NCBI GenBank assembly: GCA_030150085.1 | Contig: JASLGJ010000354.1 | Coordinates: forward strand, 1 to 8,902 | Direction: 5' to 3' | DNA: 8,902 nt | DNA from: Candidatus Elarobacter sp. | Lineage (GTDB): Bacteria > Vulcanimicrobiota > Vulcanimicrobiia > Vulcanimicrobiales > Vulcanimicrobiaceae | Part shown: positions 1-6,876 of the stretch, piece after piece | Layout of the letters: the number at the start of each line of letters is the position of its first letter | Numbering within the stretch: position 1 is the stretch's first letter | Program-made: the position numbers and the translations under genes | Notes under the pieces: generated by a model | What the model was told of the DNA's origin: nothing | Databases searched by the model: none | The model's input: the letters and a program-made list of their open reading frames with translations, nothing else

Positions 1-732
1 GGGCTGGCGCTGGGGCCGCGGCTCATGGGGCGCCCGGCGGCGGCCGAGGCGGTGCGCGTCTGCGGCTCCAGCATCACCGAGCGGCTGGAGCGGGACGTGG
101 TGCGCTCGTACGCCGCCGCGAACGGCCTTCCGGCCGCGCGCTTCGGGGGCCCGGACGCGGGCGGCTGCGACGTGCGCTTCGCGGCGCGCATCGGCCCCAG
201 CGCGGCGGCGGTCGCGCACGACGGGATCGTGGTCGTGGTCAACCCGCAGAACGGCCTGGCGCAGCTGAGCGAGGACCAGGTGCGGCGCATCTTCAGCGGC
301 CAGGTGAGCGACTGGGCCCAGGTCGGCGGGCAGCCCGGCGCGATCGTGCCGATCCTGCCCGACGAGGCGAGCGACGAGGCCCGCGCGCTCGGCGCGACCC
401 TCCTGCGCGGCGCCAAGCCGGGGGCCGGCGTGCGCCGCCTGCCGTCCAGCGCCGACGTCACGCGCGAGGTCGCCGGCGCGAGCGGCCGGCGCGAGGTCGG
501 CGTGGTCGCCTTCAGCGCGGCGGTGCCGGCCAAGGTGCTCGCGCTGCGCGGCGCGCCCGTCCCCAGCGTGCTCTCGATCGCCGCGCACCGCTACCCGCTC
601 GCGCTGGCGATCACGGTCGACGCGGGCGGCGGCGCGCGCGGCGGGGCGAGCGGGCTGGTCGACTACGCGCACTCCGAGCAAGCCCAGGCGATCGTCGTGC
701 GCGACGGCCTGATCGCCCGAAAGGGGTTCTGA
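1..732 (+). CDS. PstS-like periplasmic substrate-binding domain protein (5' partial)
   Basis: The frame is open from base 1 to the stop at 730-732, and the eight codons before the first ATG (position 25) are also readable, so the true start and any signal peptide probably lie upstream of the window. Counting from that ATG, the protein shows the type II periplasmic-binding fold of the PstS family: a CGSSITERL segment (residues 13-21) like the usual GSST start of PstS, the HDGIVVVVNPQN strand (65-76), LSEDQVRRIFSG with a following W (81-97), and a C-terminal region like the PstS end (YPLALAI, then VDYAHSEQAQAIV). The SGT phosphate-contact motif normally seen mid-protein is not evident; LPDEASDEA stands at about that place. 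Phosphate binding is therefore doubtful and the ligand is unknown. It sits one base ahead of a second binding-protein gene, which suggests co-expression. The PstS-like fold is fairly sure; the role is not. Confidence 0.75.
   Translation, partial: GLALGPRLMGRPAAAEAVRVCGSSITERLERDVVRSYAAANGLPAARFGGPDAGGCDVRFAARIGPSAAAVAHDGIVVVVNPQNGLAQLSEDQVRRIFSGQVSDWAQVGGQPGAIVPILPDEASDEARALGATLLRGAKPGAGVRRLPSSADVTREVAGASGRREVGVVAFSAAVPAKVLALRGAPVPSVLSIAAHRYPLALAITVDAGGGARGGASGLVDYAHSEQAQAIVVRDGLIARKGF
721..726 (+). promoter_or_regulatory. Ribosome binding site for the LivK-like gene
   Basis: AAGGGG ends seven bases before the ATG at 734. It lies inside the last codons of the upstream PstS-like gene, so the two genes are probably translated from one message. 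Confidence 0.5.
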
Positions 733-733
733 C

Positions 734-1954
734 ATGCGAAGCGTTCGCCGTTCGCTCGCGCTCGCCGTCCTGCTGGCCTTCGGCCTGGGCCTCGCGCCGG
801 GCGCGGCCGCGCCGCAGCCGACCCTGCTGATCGGCGCGGTGGTGGCCCAGACGGGCTCGCTGGCCAACGAGGGCCGGCTCACCAAGGAGGGCTACGACTT
901 CTGGGCCCGCTACGTCAACGCGCGCGGCGGGCTGCGGGTCGGCGGCCAGCGCTACGCGGTCGAGATCCGCTACGCCGACGACGAGTCCAGCCCGCCCAAC
1001 ACCGCGCGCCTGGTCGAGAAGCTGCTCGACACCGACCGGGTGCAGTTCTTGCTCGGGCCGTACGGCTCGGCCGCGACCTTCGCCGCCGCCACGGTGGCCG
1101 AGCGCCGCCAGGTTCCGCTGGTCGACAGCAGCGGTGCGGCGGAGCGCACCTTCAACCAGGGCTACCGCTACACGTTCGCGGTCCTCTCGCCCGCCCGCAA
1201 GTATCTGGTCGGGATCATCGAGTTCGCGGTGCGCCGCAAGCCGCGCCCGCAGACGGTCGCGATCAGCGCGGCCGGCGACGCCTTCTCGCTGGAGGTGCAG
1301 CAGGGCGCGGTGCAGTCGGCCAACGACCACGGCATCCGCGTCGTGTACGCCGAGCACTACGGCGACGACCCGGCCTCGGTCGCCGCGGCGGCGAGCGCGA
1401 TGGTGGCCGCCAAGCCCGATCTCGTGCTCAACGCCGGACACCTGCAAGACGCGCTCCAGGTGCACCGCGCGCTCAAGGAGCAGCACGCCGCGGCCAAGCT
1501 CTACGGCTACTCGGTCGGGCCCGACACGCCCGAGTTCCGCGCCGCGCTGGGGGCCGACGCGCAGGCCGTGCTGGGCAGCGCGCAGTGGTCGCCGGCCGTG
1601 ACCTACAAGGGCGAGCCGGGCTTCTACGCCAGCGCGCGGGCGTATGCGGACGCGTTCGCGCGCCAGTTCGGCCACCAGCCCGATTACCACGACGCCGAGG
1701 CCACGGCCGCTGCGCTCGCGCTGCAGTACGCGCTGCAGCGCGCCGGCACGACCGACCGCGAAGCGGTTCGGAACGCGCTCGCCGGCCTCGACGTCGTGAC
1801 GTTCTTCGGTTTGCTGAAATTTGACTCGCGCGGCACCAACCCGTTCAAGCCGATGGTCGTCAACCAGATCCAGGGCCCCAAGCTGGTCACGATCTATCCC
1901 TACCGGCTGGCCGACGCGGCACCGGTGTATCCCGCTCCGGCGTGGAGCCGTTGA
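734..1954 (+). CDS. LivK-type ABC transporter substrate-binding protein (Peripla_BP_6)
   Basis: This 406-residue protein captures a ligand in the periplasm for an ABC importer of the branched-chain amino acid/amide/urea (HAAT) class. Residues 1 to about 26 form a classic Sec signal peptide: RSVRR, a hydrophobic LALAVLLAFGLGLA core, then an AAA cleavage region. No lipobox cysteine follows, so a soluble periplasmic protein is expected. The mature part opens with LLIGAVVAQTGSLANEG (about 31-47), the usual first strand and ligand loop. FLLGPYGSAAT (about 105-115) and VPLVDSSGAAE (about 126-136) follow as ligand-contact loops, and YHDAEATAAALALQYAL (about 316-332) is the C-terminal helix typical of the family. 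Length is normal. No permease or ATPase gene is seen in the window, so it is either an orphan or served by genes outside. The ligand cannot be read from sequence; amino acid, amide or aromatic acid are all possible. Confidence 0.88.
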   Translation: MRSVRRSLALAVLLAFGLGLAPGAAAPQPTLLIGAVVAQTGSLANEGRLTKEGYDFWARYVNARGGLRVGGQRYAVEIRYADDESSPPNTARLVEKLLDTDRVQFLLGPYGSAATFAAATVAERRQVPLVDSSGAAERTFNQGYRYTFAVLSPARKYLVGIIEFAVRRKPRPQTVAISAAGDAFSLEVQQGAVQSANDHGIRVVYAEHYGDDPASVAAAASAMVAAKPDLVLNAGHLQDALQVHRALKEQHAAAKLYGYSVGPDTPEFRAALGADAQAVLGSAQWSPAVTYKGEPGFYASARAYADAFARQFGHQPDYHDAEATAAALALQYALQRAGTTDREAVRNALAGLDVVTFFGLLKFDSRGTNPFKPMVVNQIQGPKLVTIYPYRLADAAPVYPAPAWSR

Positions 1955-1976
1955 CCGCCGTCACACGTTAGCCGAA

Positions 1977-1996
1977 GGACCGCCTGCGCCAGGTCC
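1977..1996 (+). terminator. Possible weak hairpin after the LivK-like gene
   Basis: GGACC and GGTCC can pair around a 10-base loop, starting 23 bases after the LivK-like stop codon. No U-run follows, so it is not a standard intrinsic terminator. It may be a chance repeat or a weak 3' stabilising hairpin. Confidence 0.15.
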
Positions 1997-2076
1997 AGAA
2001 CATCGCCTGCCCGCGTCGCCGCACGCAGTTTGTAGCCTTCTTTCGAATCCTGGGTGGGGTGACCCGCGATCGAATC

Positions 2077-2092
2077 CGACGCCCGCGCGTCG
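2077..2092 (+). terminator. Possible GC-rich hairpin in the spacer
   Basis: CGACGC and GCGTCG form a perfect 6-bp stem with a CCGC loop. No T-run follows. It could help terminate the upstream pair or lie in the leader of the downstream operon. In DNA this GC-rich such stems also arise by chance. Confidence 0.2.
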
Positions 2093-2181
2093 CACCGCCG
2101 ACCTCTCGGCGCGATCGTTAACGTCCCTTTAACCCGACGTGCGAGAGCCGGCATGCCGCGCAGCCGCGATTCGTTGCCAAT

Positions 2182-2188
2182 AGGGTGA
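2182..2188 (+). promoter_or_regulatory. Ribosome binding site for the RraA-like gene
   Basis: AGGGTGA ends six bases before the ATG at 2195. It resembles the anti-16S complement and is the best reason for choosing that ATG as the first start of the operon. Confidence 0.6.
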
Positions 2189-2194
2189 ATTTGA

Positions 2195-2866
2195 ATGGAC
2201 CAGCTCGCACTCGACACGGCGCTGTGGAGGCAATTTTCGACTGCCGCGATCTCCGACGCGCTCGACATGCTCGGCATCAACGGCGGCTGCCACGGCTTGA
2301 TTCCCGTCGTGCCCGGCCCGATGACGGTCGGCTCGGCCTACACCGTGCAGTTCGAGCCGGTCGCGGCGGGCGAGCGCGCGCCGGCCGCCGAGTTCATCGA
2401 CGACGTGCCGGCCGGAAGCATGGTCGCGATCTCCAACCACGGGCGCACCGACTGCACCGTCTGGGGCGACCTGCTCGCGCTGACCGCGCAGCAGCGCGGC
2501 GTGGTGGGGACCGTCATCGACGGCGTGTGCCGCGACGTGGCCGCGATCTCCGCGCTGGGCTACCCGCTGTGGGCGCTGCGCGGCTACATGAAGTCCGGCA
2601 AGAACCGGGTCAAGATGAGCGCGCGCCAGGTGCCGGTGACGCTGGGCGGCACGCGGGTCGAGCCGGGCGACGTGGTCTGCGCCGACGCCAGCGGCGTGCT
2701 GGTCGTGCCGGCCGCGCGCGCCGCGGAGGTGCAGGACCTGATCGTGCGCATCGGCGAGATCGAGCGCCGCATCGCGGACGAGGTGCGCGCCGGCGTGCCG
2801 CTGCGCGAGGCGCGCGCCCGCCACAAGTACAACGAGCTGGCGCTCTCGCTCGCGCGCGGGACGTAG
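2195..2866 (+). CDS. RraA family aldolase/decarboxylase-like protein
   Basis: This 223-residue protein belongs to the RraA/HMG aldolase family (also labelled dimethylmenaquinone methyltransferase-like in older annotation). Enzymatic members are divalent-metal-dependent class II aldolases that split 4-hydroxy-4-methyl-2-oxoglutarate or related acids to pyruvate, or decarboxylate oxaloacetate. Others inhibit RNase E. Seen here: FSTAAISDALDMLG (14-27), the family N-terminal helix; WGDLLALTAQQRGVVGTVIDG (90-110), the core glycine-rich stretch; CRD with Arg113-Asp114, matching the substrate-binding Arg and metal-binding Asp of the aldolases; and GDVVCADASGVLVVP (158-172). Retention of the Arg-Asp pair favours an enzyme over the regulator role. 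A good ribosome site supports the ATG. It is the first gene of the operon, two bases ahead of a second, unrelated aldolase-type gene, so action on a 2-oxo/hydroxy acid intermediate is likely. The substrate is unknown. Confidence 0.85.
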   Translation: MDQLALDTALWRQFSTAAISDALDMLGINGGCHGLIPVVPGPMTVGSAYTVQFEPVAAGERAPAAEFIDDVPAGSMVAISNHGRTDCTVWGDLLALTAQQRGVVGTVIDGVCRDVAAISALGYPLWALRGYMKSGKNRVKMSARQVPVTLGGTRVEPGDVVCADASGVLVVPAARAAEVQDLIVRIGEIERRIADEVRAGVPLREARARHKYNELALSLARGT

Positions 2867-2868
2867 CC

Positions 2869-3840
2869 GTGGCTGCGCGGCCGGCCTCCGCCGTGACCCT
2901 GCTGGACTGCACCCTGCGGGACGGCGGCTACGTCAACGGGCACGACTTCTCGCTCGACACGGCGCGTGACTTGATCGGACACATCGGCCGGGCGAGGATC
3001 GACTACGCCGAGATCGGCTACGTTCGGCGCGGTCCCGGCGCGAGCGCGCGCGGGCTGGCCGGGCACTGCCCCGAGCACTACGTGCGAGCCCTGGCCGAGG
3101 TGCGCGGCACGGTCGGCCTGGCCGTCATGGCGCACCCGGCCGACCTGCGCCCGAGCGACCTGCCGCGCCTGCGCGAGCTGGGGGTGGCGCTGGTGCGCAT
3201 GCCGCTGCGGCTCGAGCGGCTGGACGCGGCGCTGCCGTACGTGCAAGCCGCGCGGGCCTGCGGGCTGGAGGTCGCGCTCAACGTGATCCGGATCAGCGAG
3301 CTGGGGCGCGCGCACCTGCTCGGCGCGCTGCGCCCGCTGGCGGGCTGGGGCGTGAGCGCGCTCTACCTGGCCGACTCCAACGGCGCGCTCGCGCCCGCGG
3401 CGGTCGGGGCCCTGGTCGAGGAGGCGGTCGCGCTGCTGGGCGTTCCGCTCGGCTTCCACGCCCACGACAACCTCGGCTTGGGCCTGGGCAACACGCTCGC
3501 CGCGCTGGACGCGGGAGCGAGCTGGCTCGACGGCACGCTGGGCGGCATCGGCAAGGGCGCGGGCAACGCGCGCCTGGAGCTGCTGGCGGTCCACCTCCAG
3601 CAGCGCGGCGGGCGGCGCTTCGACCACCGCGCGCTGGCCGCCGCCGCGCACGGCGTGCGAAGCTACAACCACCCCCGCTTCCTCGAGCTGTACGGGAGCG
3701 CGCTGGCCGGCGCGCTCGACCTCAACCTCGAAGGACTCGCCGCCGTCGCGCCCGGCGCCGGCGAGCCCGCCGCGCTCCTGGCCGCGCTGCAGCAGCGCCT
3801 CGAAGAGCGCGATCTCGCCCCCCTCGGAGGACCCACGTGA
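2869..3840 (+). CDS. HMGL-like / DRE-TIM metallolyase family aldolase
   Basis: A TIM-barrel lyase of the DRE-TIM family, related to 4-hydroxy-2-oxovalerate aldolase (MhpE/BphI) and HMG-CoA lyase. Members use a divalent metal to make or break a C-C bond next to a 2-oxo acid or thioester. From the GTG at 2869 (323 residues), the signature [11 protein letters not shown] sits at 11-21, with Arg17 as the catalytic Arg and Asp18 as a metal ligand. The metal-binding HxH is His197/His199 in GFHAHDN, and [17 protein letters not shown] (221-237) is the final active-site loop. The position after RDGG is Tyr21, where BphI-type aldolases have RDGMH with a catalytic His, so its substrate probably differs. 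The C-terminal communication domain used by BphI/DmpG to channel aldehyde looks short, and no acylating dehydrogenase is adjacent. GTG at 2893 is an alternative start. It follows the RraA-like stop by two bases and its end overlaps the next gene. Confidence 0.85.
   Translation: MAARPASAVTLLDCTLRDGGYVNGHDFSLDTARDLIGHIGRARIDYAEIGYVRRGPGASARGLAGHCPEHYVRALAEVRGTVGLAVMAHPADLRPSDLPRLRELGVALVRMPLRLERLDAALPYVQAARACGLEVALNVIRISELGRAHLLGALRPLAGWGVSALYLADSNGALAPAAVGALVEEAVALLGVPLGFHAHDNLGLGLGNTLAALDAGASWLDGTLGGIGKGAGNARLELLAVHLQQRGGRRFDHRALAAAAHGVRSYNHPRFLELYGSALAGALDLNLEGLAAVAPGAGEPAALLAALQQRLEERDLAPLGGPT
3826..3830 (+). promoter_or_regulatory. Strong ribosome binding site for the PqqC-like gene
   Basis: GGAGG lies six bases before the GTG at 3837, within the last codons of the aldolase gene. 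It fixes the GTG start and the 4-base overlap with the aldolase stop codon. Confidence 0.7.
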
Positions 3841-4604
3841 CCGACTTCATCGCGACCCTCGACCGGATGATCCACGAGCGGCGCAAGATGACCAGCCCCC
3901 TCTACCAGACGATCATGTCCGGCAACGCCACCCCGCGCCTGCTGCGGAACTTCGTCGTCCACCGCTACCCGATCAAGGCCTTCTGGACGCGCAACATCCT
4001 GGGCATCGCCTCGCGCGTGCCGGACTACGCGCTGCGCGTCGACCTCGTCGAGAACATCTACGAGGAGGAGACCGGCAACCTCTCGCACTCCAAGCGCCAC
4101 CTGCAGTCGTTCGCCGACTTCGGCTACGCCGTCGGCGCGACCGACGAGGAGATGCAGAACGGTCCCCTGCTGCCCGAGACCAAGGCCGTGATCGACCACA
4201 ACGTCGAGGTCTGCAACGGCACGCTGCACTTCACCGCGGGCGTGGCCTCGGTGCTGCTGCTGATGGAAGGCCAGCCGCCGATCACCGCCGGCAAGGCCAG
4301 CATGCTCTCGGTGATGCGCGACGTGTACGGCCTGCCTCCGGAAGGCGTCGACTTCTTCGTCCACCACGCGTCCTCGGACGCCGGCGCGAGCGGGGTGAGC
4401 GAGCTGGAGGACGACCACGCCGCGACCGCGCGCGAGCTGCTCACCCGCTACTGCGACACCCCGCAGCTCCAGGAGCAGGCCGTGTTCTACCTCGGCCGGG
4501 CGCTGGAGCGGCGCCACGCGCACTTCGACGCGATCCACCGCTTCTACGACCCCGCCGAGGCGCCGTTCCGCTACGGCGCGCAGCCCGCGCTCGCGGCCCG
4601 CTAG
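3837..4604 (+). CDS. PqqC/TenA-like haem-oxygenase-fold protein, putative diiron oxidase (HDO)
   Basis: This 255-residue, largely helical protein has the haem-oxygenase fold shared by PqqC, TenA and the HDO diiron oxidases (UndA, BesC, SznF, CADD). HDOs use O2 at a two-iron site to oxidise amino acids or fatty acids, often breaking C-C bonds or oxidising N. Glu77 and His84 in the EEETGNLSH segment have the same spacing as CADD Glu81/His88, and Glu144 in LLLMEGQPP corresponds to CADD Glu142. The last ligand helix normally reads HxxxDxxH; here His177-ASS-Asp181 is present but the next histidine is His194, so the spacing is changed. The protein may be an HDO with a stretched site, bind one metal, or act like metal-free PqqC. 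No other pqq genes are in view. The GTG start overlaps the aldolase TGA and has a strong ribosome site. Fold is confident; activity is inference. Confidence 0.8.
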   Translation: MTDFIATLDRMIHERRKMTSPLYQTIMSGNATPRLLRNFVVHRYPIKAFWTRNILGIASRVPDYALRVDLVENIYEEETGNLSHSKRHLQSFADFGYAVGATDEEMQNGPLLPETKAVIDHNVEVCNGTLHFTAGVASVLLLMEGQPPITAGKASMLSVMRDVYGLPPEGVDFFVHHASSDAGASGVSELEDDHAATARELLTRYCDTPQLQEQAVFYLGRALERRHAHFDAIHRFYDPAEAPFRYGAQPALAAR

Positions 4605-4609
4605 AGACC

Positions 4610-4613
4610 GGAG
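4610..4613 (+). promoter_or_regulatory. Ribosome binding site that decides the aminotransferase start
   Basis: GGAG (followed by A) in the 16-base gap after the PqqC-like gene lies seven bases before the CTG at 4621. No ATG, GTG or TTG is in frame nearby. The first standard start, GTG 4657, is 43 bases downstream, too far for this site. Confidence 0.55.
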
Positions 4614-4620
4614 AACGATC

Positions 4621-5520
4621 CTGCCGCCCCGCATCTGCTACCACGCCGGCGCCTACGTGCCGCTCGACGAAGCGTCGGTCGGCGTCGGCTCGCTCGCGCT
4701 GCGCTACGCGCTCTCGGTGTTCGAGGGCATCCGGCTCTACGTGCCCGAGGGCGGCGGCCCGCCGCGCGCGTTCGAGCTGGAGGCGCACCTGGAGCGCCTG
4801 CGCGGCTCGGCCCGCCTGATGACGCTGCCCGATCCCGGCATCGACGAGATCCCGGCCATCATCGAGGAGCTGGTCGCGCGCAACGAGCTCGCCGCCGACG
4901 CCTACGTGCGCCCCAGCGTCACCGCCGCCAACCCGGGCGACCTGGGCACGCGCGCGCAGAGCACGCTGACCGTCACCATCGGCCCGATGGGGCGCAAGTC
5001 CTGGATCGCCGACGAGAAGCGGATGAAGCTGCAGATCGGCTCCTGGCGGCGGCCCAGCGACGCCGCGTTCTTCGCCGCGGCGAAGAACATCTCGAACTAC
5101 GCCGGCCCCTACGTCGCGCACGCGACCGCGGTGCGGGCCGGGTTCGACGGCGTGCTGCTGCTCAGCCCCGACGGCAACCTGTGCGAAGCGCCGACCGCCG
5201 CGGTCTTCGTCGTGAAGGACGGGGTGGTGAGCACGCCCCCGCTCGCCGACGCGGTGCTGCCCAGCATCACCCGCAAGGTGGTGCTGGAGATCTGCGCCGA
5301 GCTGGGCATCCCGCACCGCGAGGTCTCCTTGTCGCGGGCGGACGCCTATCTCGCCGACGAGGCGTTCCTGTGCGGCACGGGGCTGGAGTTCGGGCCGATC
5401 GGCTCGTTCGACGGCGTCGAGCTGCGCGACGCGGTCGCGATCCCGGTGCTGCGCCGGATCATGGCGGCGTACTTCGCGCGGGCGCGCGCGGCCCGCACGC
5501 CGAGCGGTGCCCTTGCGTGA
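4621..5520 (+). CDS. Class IV PLP aminotransferase (branched-chain aminotransferase / D-amino acid transaminase-like)
   Basis: A fold-type IV PLP enzyme that moves an amino group between an amino acid and a 2-oxo acid; relatives are IlvE, D-amino acid transaminase and aminodeoxychorismate lyase. With the CTG at 4621 read as Met (299 residues) it begins PPRICYHAGAYVPLDEASV, matching the usual first beta-strand of the family. Starting at GTG 4657 would remove that strand, so I place the start at the non-standard CTG. ATC 4618 is a weaker option. Motifs in the CTG numbering: SVFEGIRLY (32-40); the PLP lysine Lys155 in AAAKNISNYAGPY; Glu189 in LCEAPTAAVFVV, in place of the family's EGSxxN loop; LPSITR (213-218), where LPGITR is usual; and GTGLEFGPI (252-260). 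Substrate is unknown; the EAPTAA and LPSITR variants argue against a plain housekeeping IlvE. The end overlaps the next gene by four bases. Confidence 0.85.
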   Translation: MPPRICYHAGAYVPLDEASVGVGSLALRYALSVFEGIRLYVPEGGGPPRAFELEAHLERLRGSARLMTLPDPGIDEIPAIIEELVARNELAADAYVRPSVTAANPGDLGTRAQSTLTVTIGPMGRKSWIADEKRMKLQIGSWRRPSDAAFFAAAKNISNYAGPYVAHATAVRAGFDGVLLLSPDGNLCEAPTAAVFVVKDGVVSTPPLADAVLPSITRKVVLEICAELGIPHREVSLSRADAYLADEAFLCGTGLEFGPIGSFDGVELRDAVAIPVLRRIMAAYFARARAARTPSGALA

Positions 5521-6872
5521 TCGACTGGCACGCCTACGCGCGCGGGCTGGCGGCGTTCACCAGCCCTGACGGCGGCGCGCCCGGTGCGGACGCGATCGCC
5601 GCGCGGGTCGCGGCGTGGCCGAAGTTCCAGAACACGCCCTACGCGGTCTCGCCGCTGCCGCTGCTGACCGGCGGCGCGGCGTGGCGCGCGCACGCGGCGC
5701 GGATCGAGCGCTACGTGGCGATCCTGGAGCGGGTGGTGGAGCTGTACCGCGCCTCGGCCGAGGTGCGGGCCTACATCGGCCTCGCGCCCGGCGAGGAGGC
5801 GCTGGCGCTGCTCGACTCGGGCCTGGCGCGCCAGGTCGCGGTGGCGCGCATCGACGGGTACCTGCGGGCCGAGGACGGCAGCCTGCGCATCCTGGAGAAC
5901 AACGCCGACGCGCCGGCCGGAACGCTCTTCACCCCGCGCCTGAACGCCTTCGTCGACGACCTCTCCGGGGCGCGCCTGGCCGCGGCGGGCGTGGCGCTGC
6001 ACCCCTTCCCGCTCGACGGCGAGGCGGCGATCCTGGACTGGTTCCGCAGCGCGTACCGCACCTGGTCGGGGCGCGAGGGCGTGCCGCGCCTGGCGATCCT
6101 GCAAGAGACCGGCAAGGCCAACGTCGAGAGCCGCGAGATGGCGGCCGCCTTCAGCGCGGCCGGGGTGCCGGCGCTGATGTGCGACCCGGGCGAGCTCGTC
6201 ATCGAGGGCGGCGCGGTGCGCGGGCCCGACGGGCCGGTCGACGCGGTCTGGAACAAGATCAACACCGTCGGCTGGCGCCGCTACGCCGCCGCCAACCCCG
6301 AGGTCGTGCGGCGCTGGGGCGAGATCGTCGCGCGCAAGCTGTGCCTGCACCTCAACCCGTTCGCGGCCCGCTTCGTGATCGAGAGCAAACGCTCGCTGGC
6401 GCTCTTGCACGAGGAGCGCTTCGCGCCGCTCTTCGGTGACGACGAGCGCGAATTTCTGGCCGGCGTGCTGCCCTGGGCCGCCAAGCTCGAGCCCGGCAAA
6501 GACGTCGCGTTCGGGGGCGCGCGGGTCGACCTGCGAACGCTGGTGCTCGAGCAGCGCCACCGCTTCGTGCTCAAGGAGCCCTACGACATCCGCGGCGACG
6601 GCGTCACGGTCGGGCGCTCGTGCGATCAGCCGGTGTGGGCGGAACGGGTCGCGCGCGGTTTCGCCGAAGGCAACATCGTGCAGGAGTACATCGCCCCGCT
6701 CAAGCTGCCGATCGTCGCGCCCCAGACGGGGACGGTCGCGCCGATGAACGTCAGCCTGGACTCGTTCGTGTTCGGCGGGCGCTGCGTGGGGCTGGGCTCG
6801 AAGGCCAGCTTCAACGACCGCGTCAACCTCTTCCAGGGCGGCCAGAAGCTGGCCGTGCGCAGCACGGGTTAA
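5517..6872 (+). CDS. Circularly permuted ATP-grasp family ligase
   Basis: This 451-residue protein resembles the circularly permuted ATP-grasp/glutathionylspermidine synthase-like group, which uses ATP to activate a carboxylate as acyl phosphate and join it to an amine. The order of motifs shows the permutation. First comes the acidic metal/substrate block, RIDGYLRAEDG then RILENNADAPAGT (about 111-136, with Glu127, Asn128, Asn129 and Asp131). A Rossmann-like pre-grasp segment around RLAILQETGKANVESREMA (191-209) follows. Then LNPFAARFVIESKRSLALL (279-297), the nucleotide lysine in FVLKEPYDIRGDGVTVG (350-366, Lys353 and the glycine-rich loop), VQEYI (388-392, Glu390 in the adenine-hinge region), and NVSLDSFVFGG (411-421). 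The GTG at 5517 overlaps the aminotransferase stop, with only a weak ribosome site, so translational coupling is likely. It probably makes an amide or peptide bond with a product of the neighbouring enzymes. Substrates cannot be read from sequence. Confidence 0.8.
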   Translation: MIDWHAYARGLAAFTSPDGGAPGADAIAARVAAWPKFQNTPYAVSPLPLLTGGAAWRAHAARIERYVAILERVVELYRASAEVRAYIGLAPGEEALALLDSGLARQVAVARIDGYLRAEDGSLRILENNADAPAGTLFTPRLNAFVDDLSGARLAAAGVALHPFPLDGEAAILDWFRSAYRTWSGREGVPRLAILQETGKANVESREMAAAFSAAGVPALMCDPGELVIEGGAVRGPDGPVDAVWNKINTVGWRRYAAANPEVVRRWGEIVARKLCLHLNPFAARFVIESKRSLALLHEERFAPLFGDDEREFLAGVLPWAAKLEPGKDVAFGGARVDLRTLVLEQRHRFVLKEPYDIRGDGVTVGRSCDQPVWAERVARGFAEGNIVQEYIAPLKLPIVAPQTGTVAPMNVSLDSFVFGGRCVGLGSKASFNDRVNLFQGGQKLAVRSTG

Positions 6873-6876
6873 GCGC

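Larger units (their letters stand above)
1955..2194. other. Intergenic spacer before the seven-gene operon
   Basis: This 240-base stretch is the only substantial non-coding region and is visibly less GC-rich than its surroundings, as expected for a promoter region. It contains two short inverted repeats (1977-1996 and 2077-2092), an 8-base palindrome CGTTAACG near 2115-2122 and a TTTAAC-containing stretch just downstream. The operon promoter is most likely here, but I could not match a convincing -35/-10 pair. No small gene or RNA gene is evident. Confidence 0.55.

Noticed and set aside
611..1690. 359-codon open frame on the minus strand
   Set aside because: It is antisense to the LivK-like gene, which has a signal peptide and family motifs; the antisense product has none.
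2185..2868. Upstream extension of the DRE-TIM aldolase frame to GTG 2185
   Set aside because: The frame is open, but the extra 228 residues are an Arg-rich shadow of the RraA-like gene. Homology starts only at about the [10 protein letters not shown] motif, so GTG 2869 is preferred.
2584..3672. 362-codon open frame on the minus strand
   Set aside because: It is antisense to the RraA-like and DRE-TIM genes, with an Arg/Ala/Gln-rich translation and no domain signature.
3837..4604. Reading the PqqC-like gene as pqqC of a PQQ biosynthesis cluster
   Set aside because: No pqqA, B, D or E is nearby, and the Glu77/His84/Glu144 pattern fits metal-binding HDO relatives better than PqqC.
5181..5516. 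Upstream extension of the ATP-grasp frame to 5181
   Set aside because: The added residues are an out-of-frame reading of the aminotransferase C-terminus. GTG 5517 with its GTGA overlap gives a protein beginning with plausible sequence.
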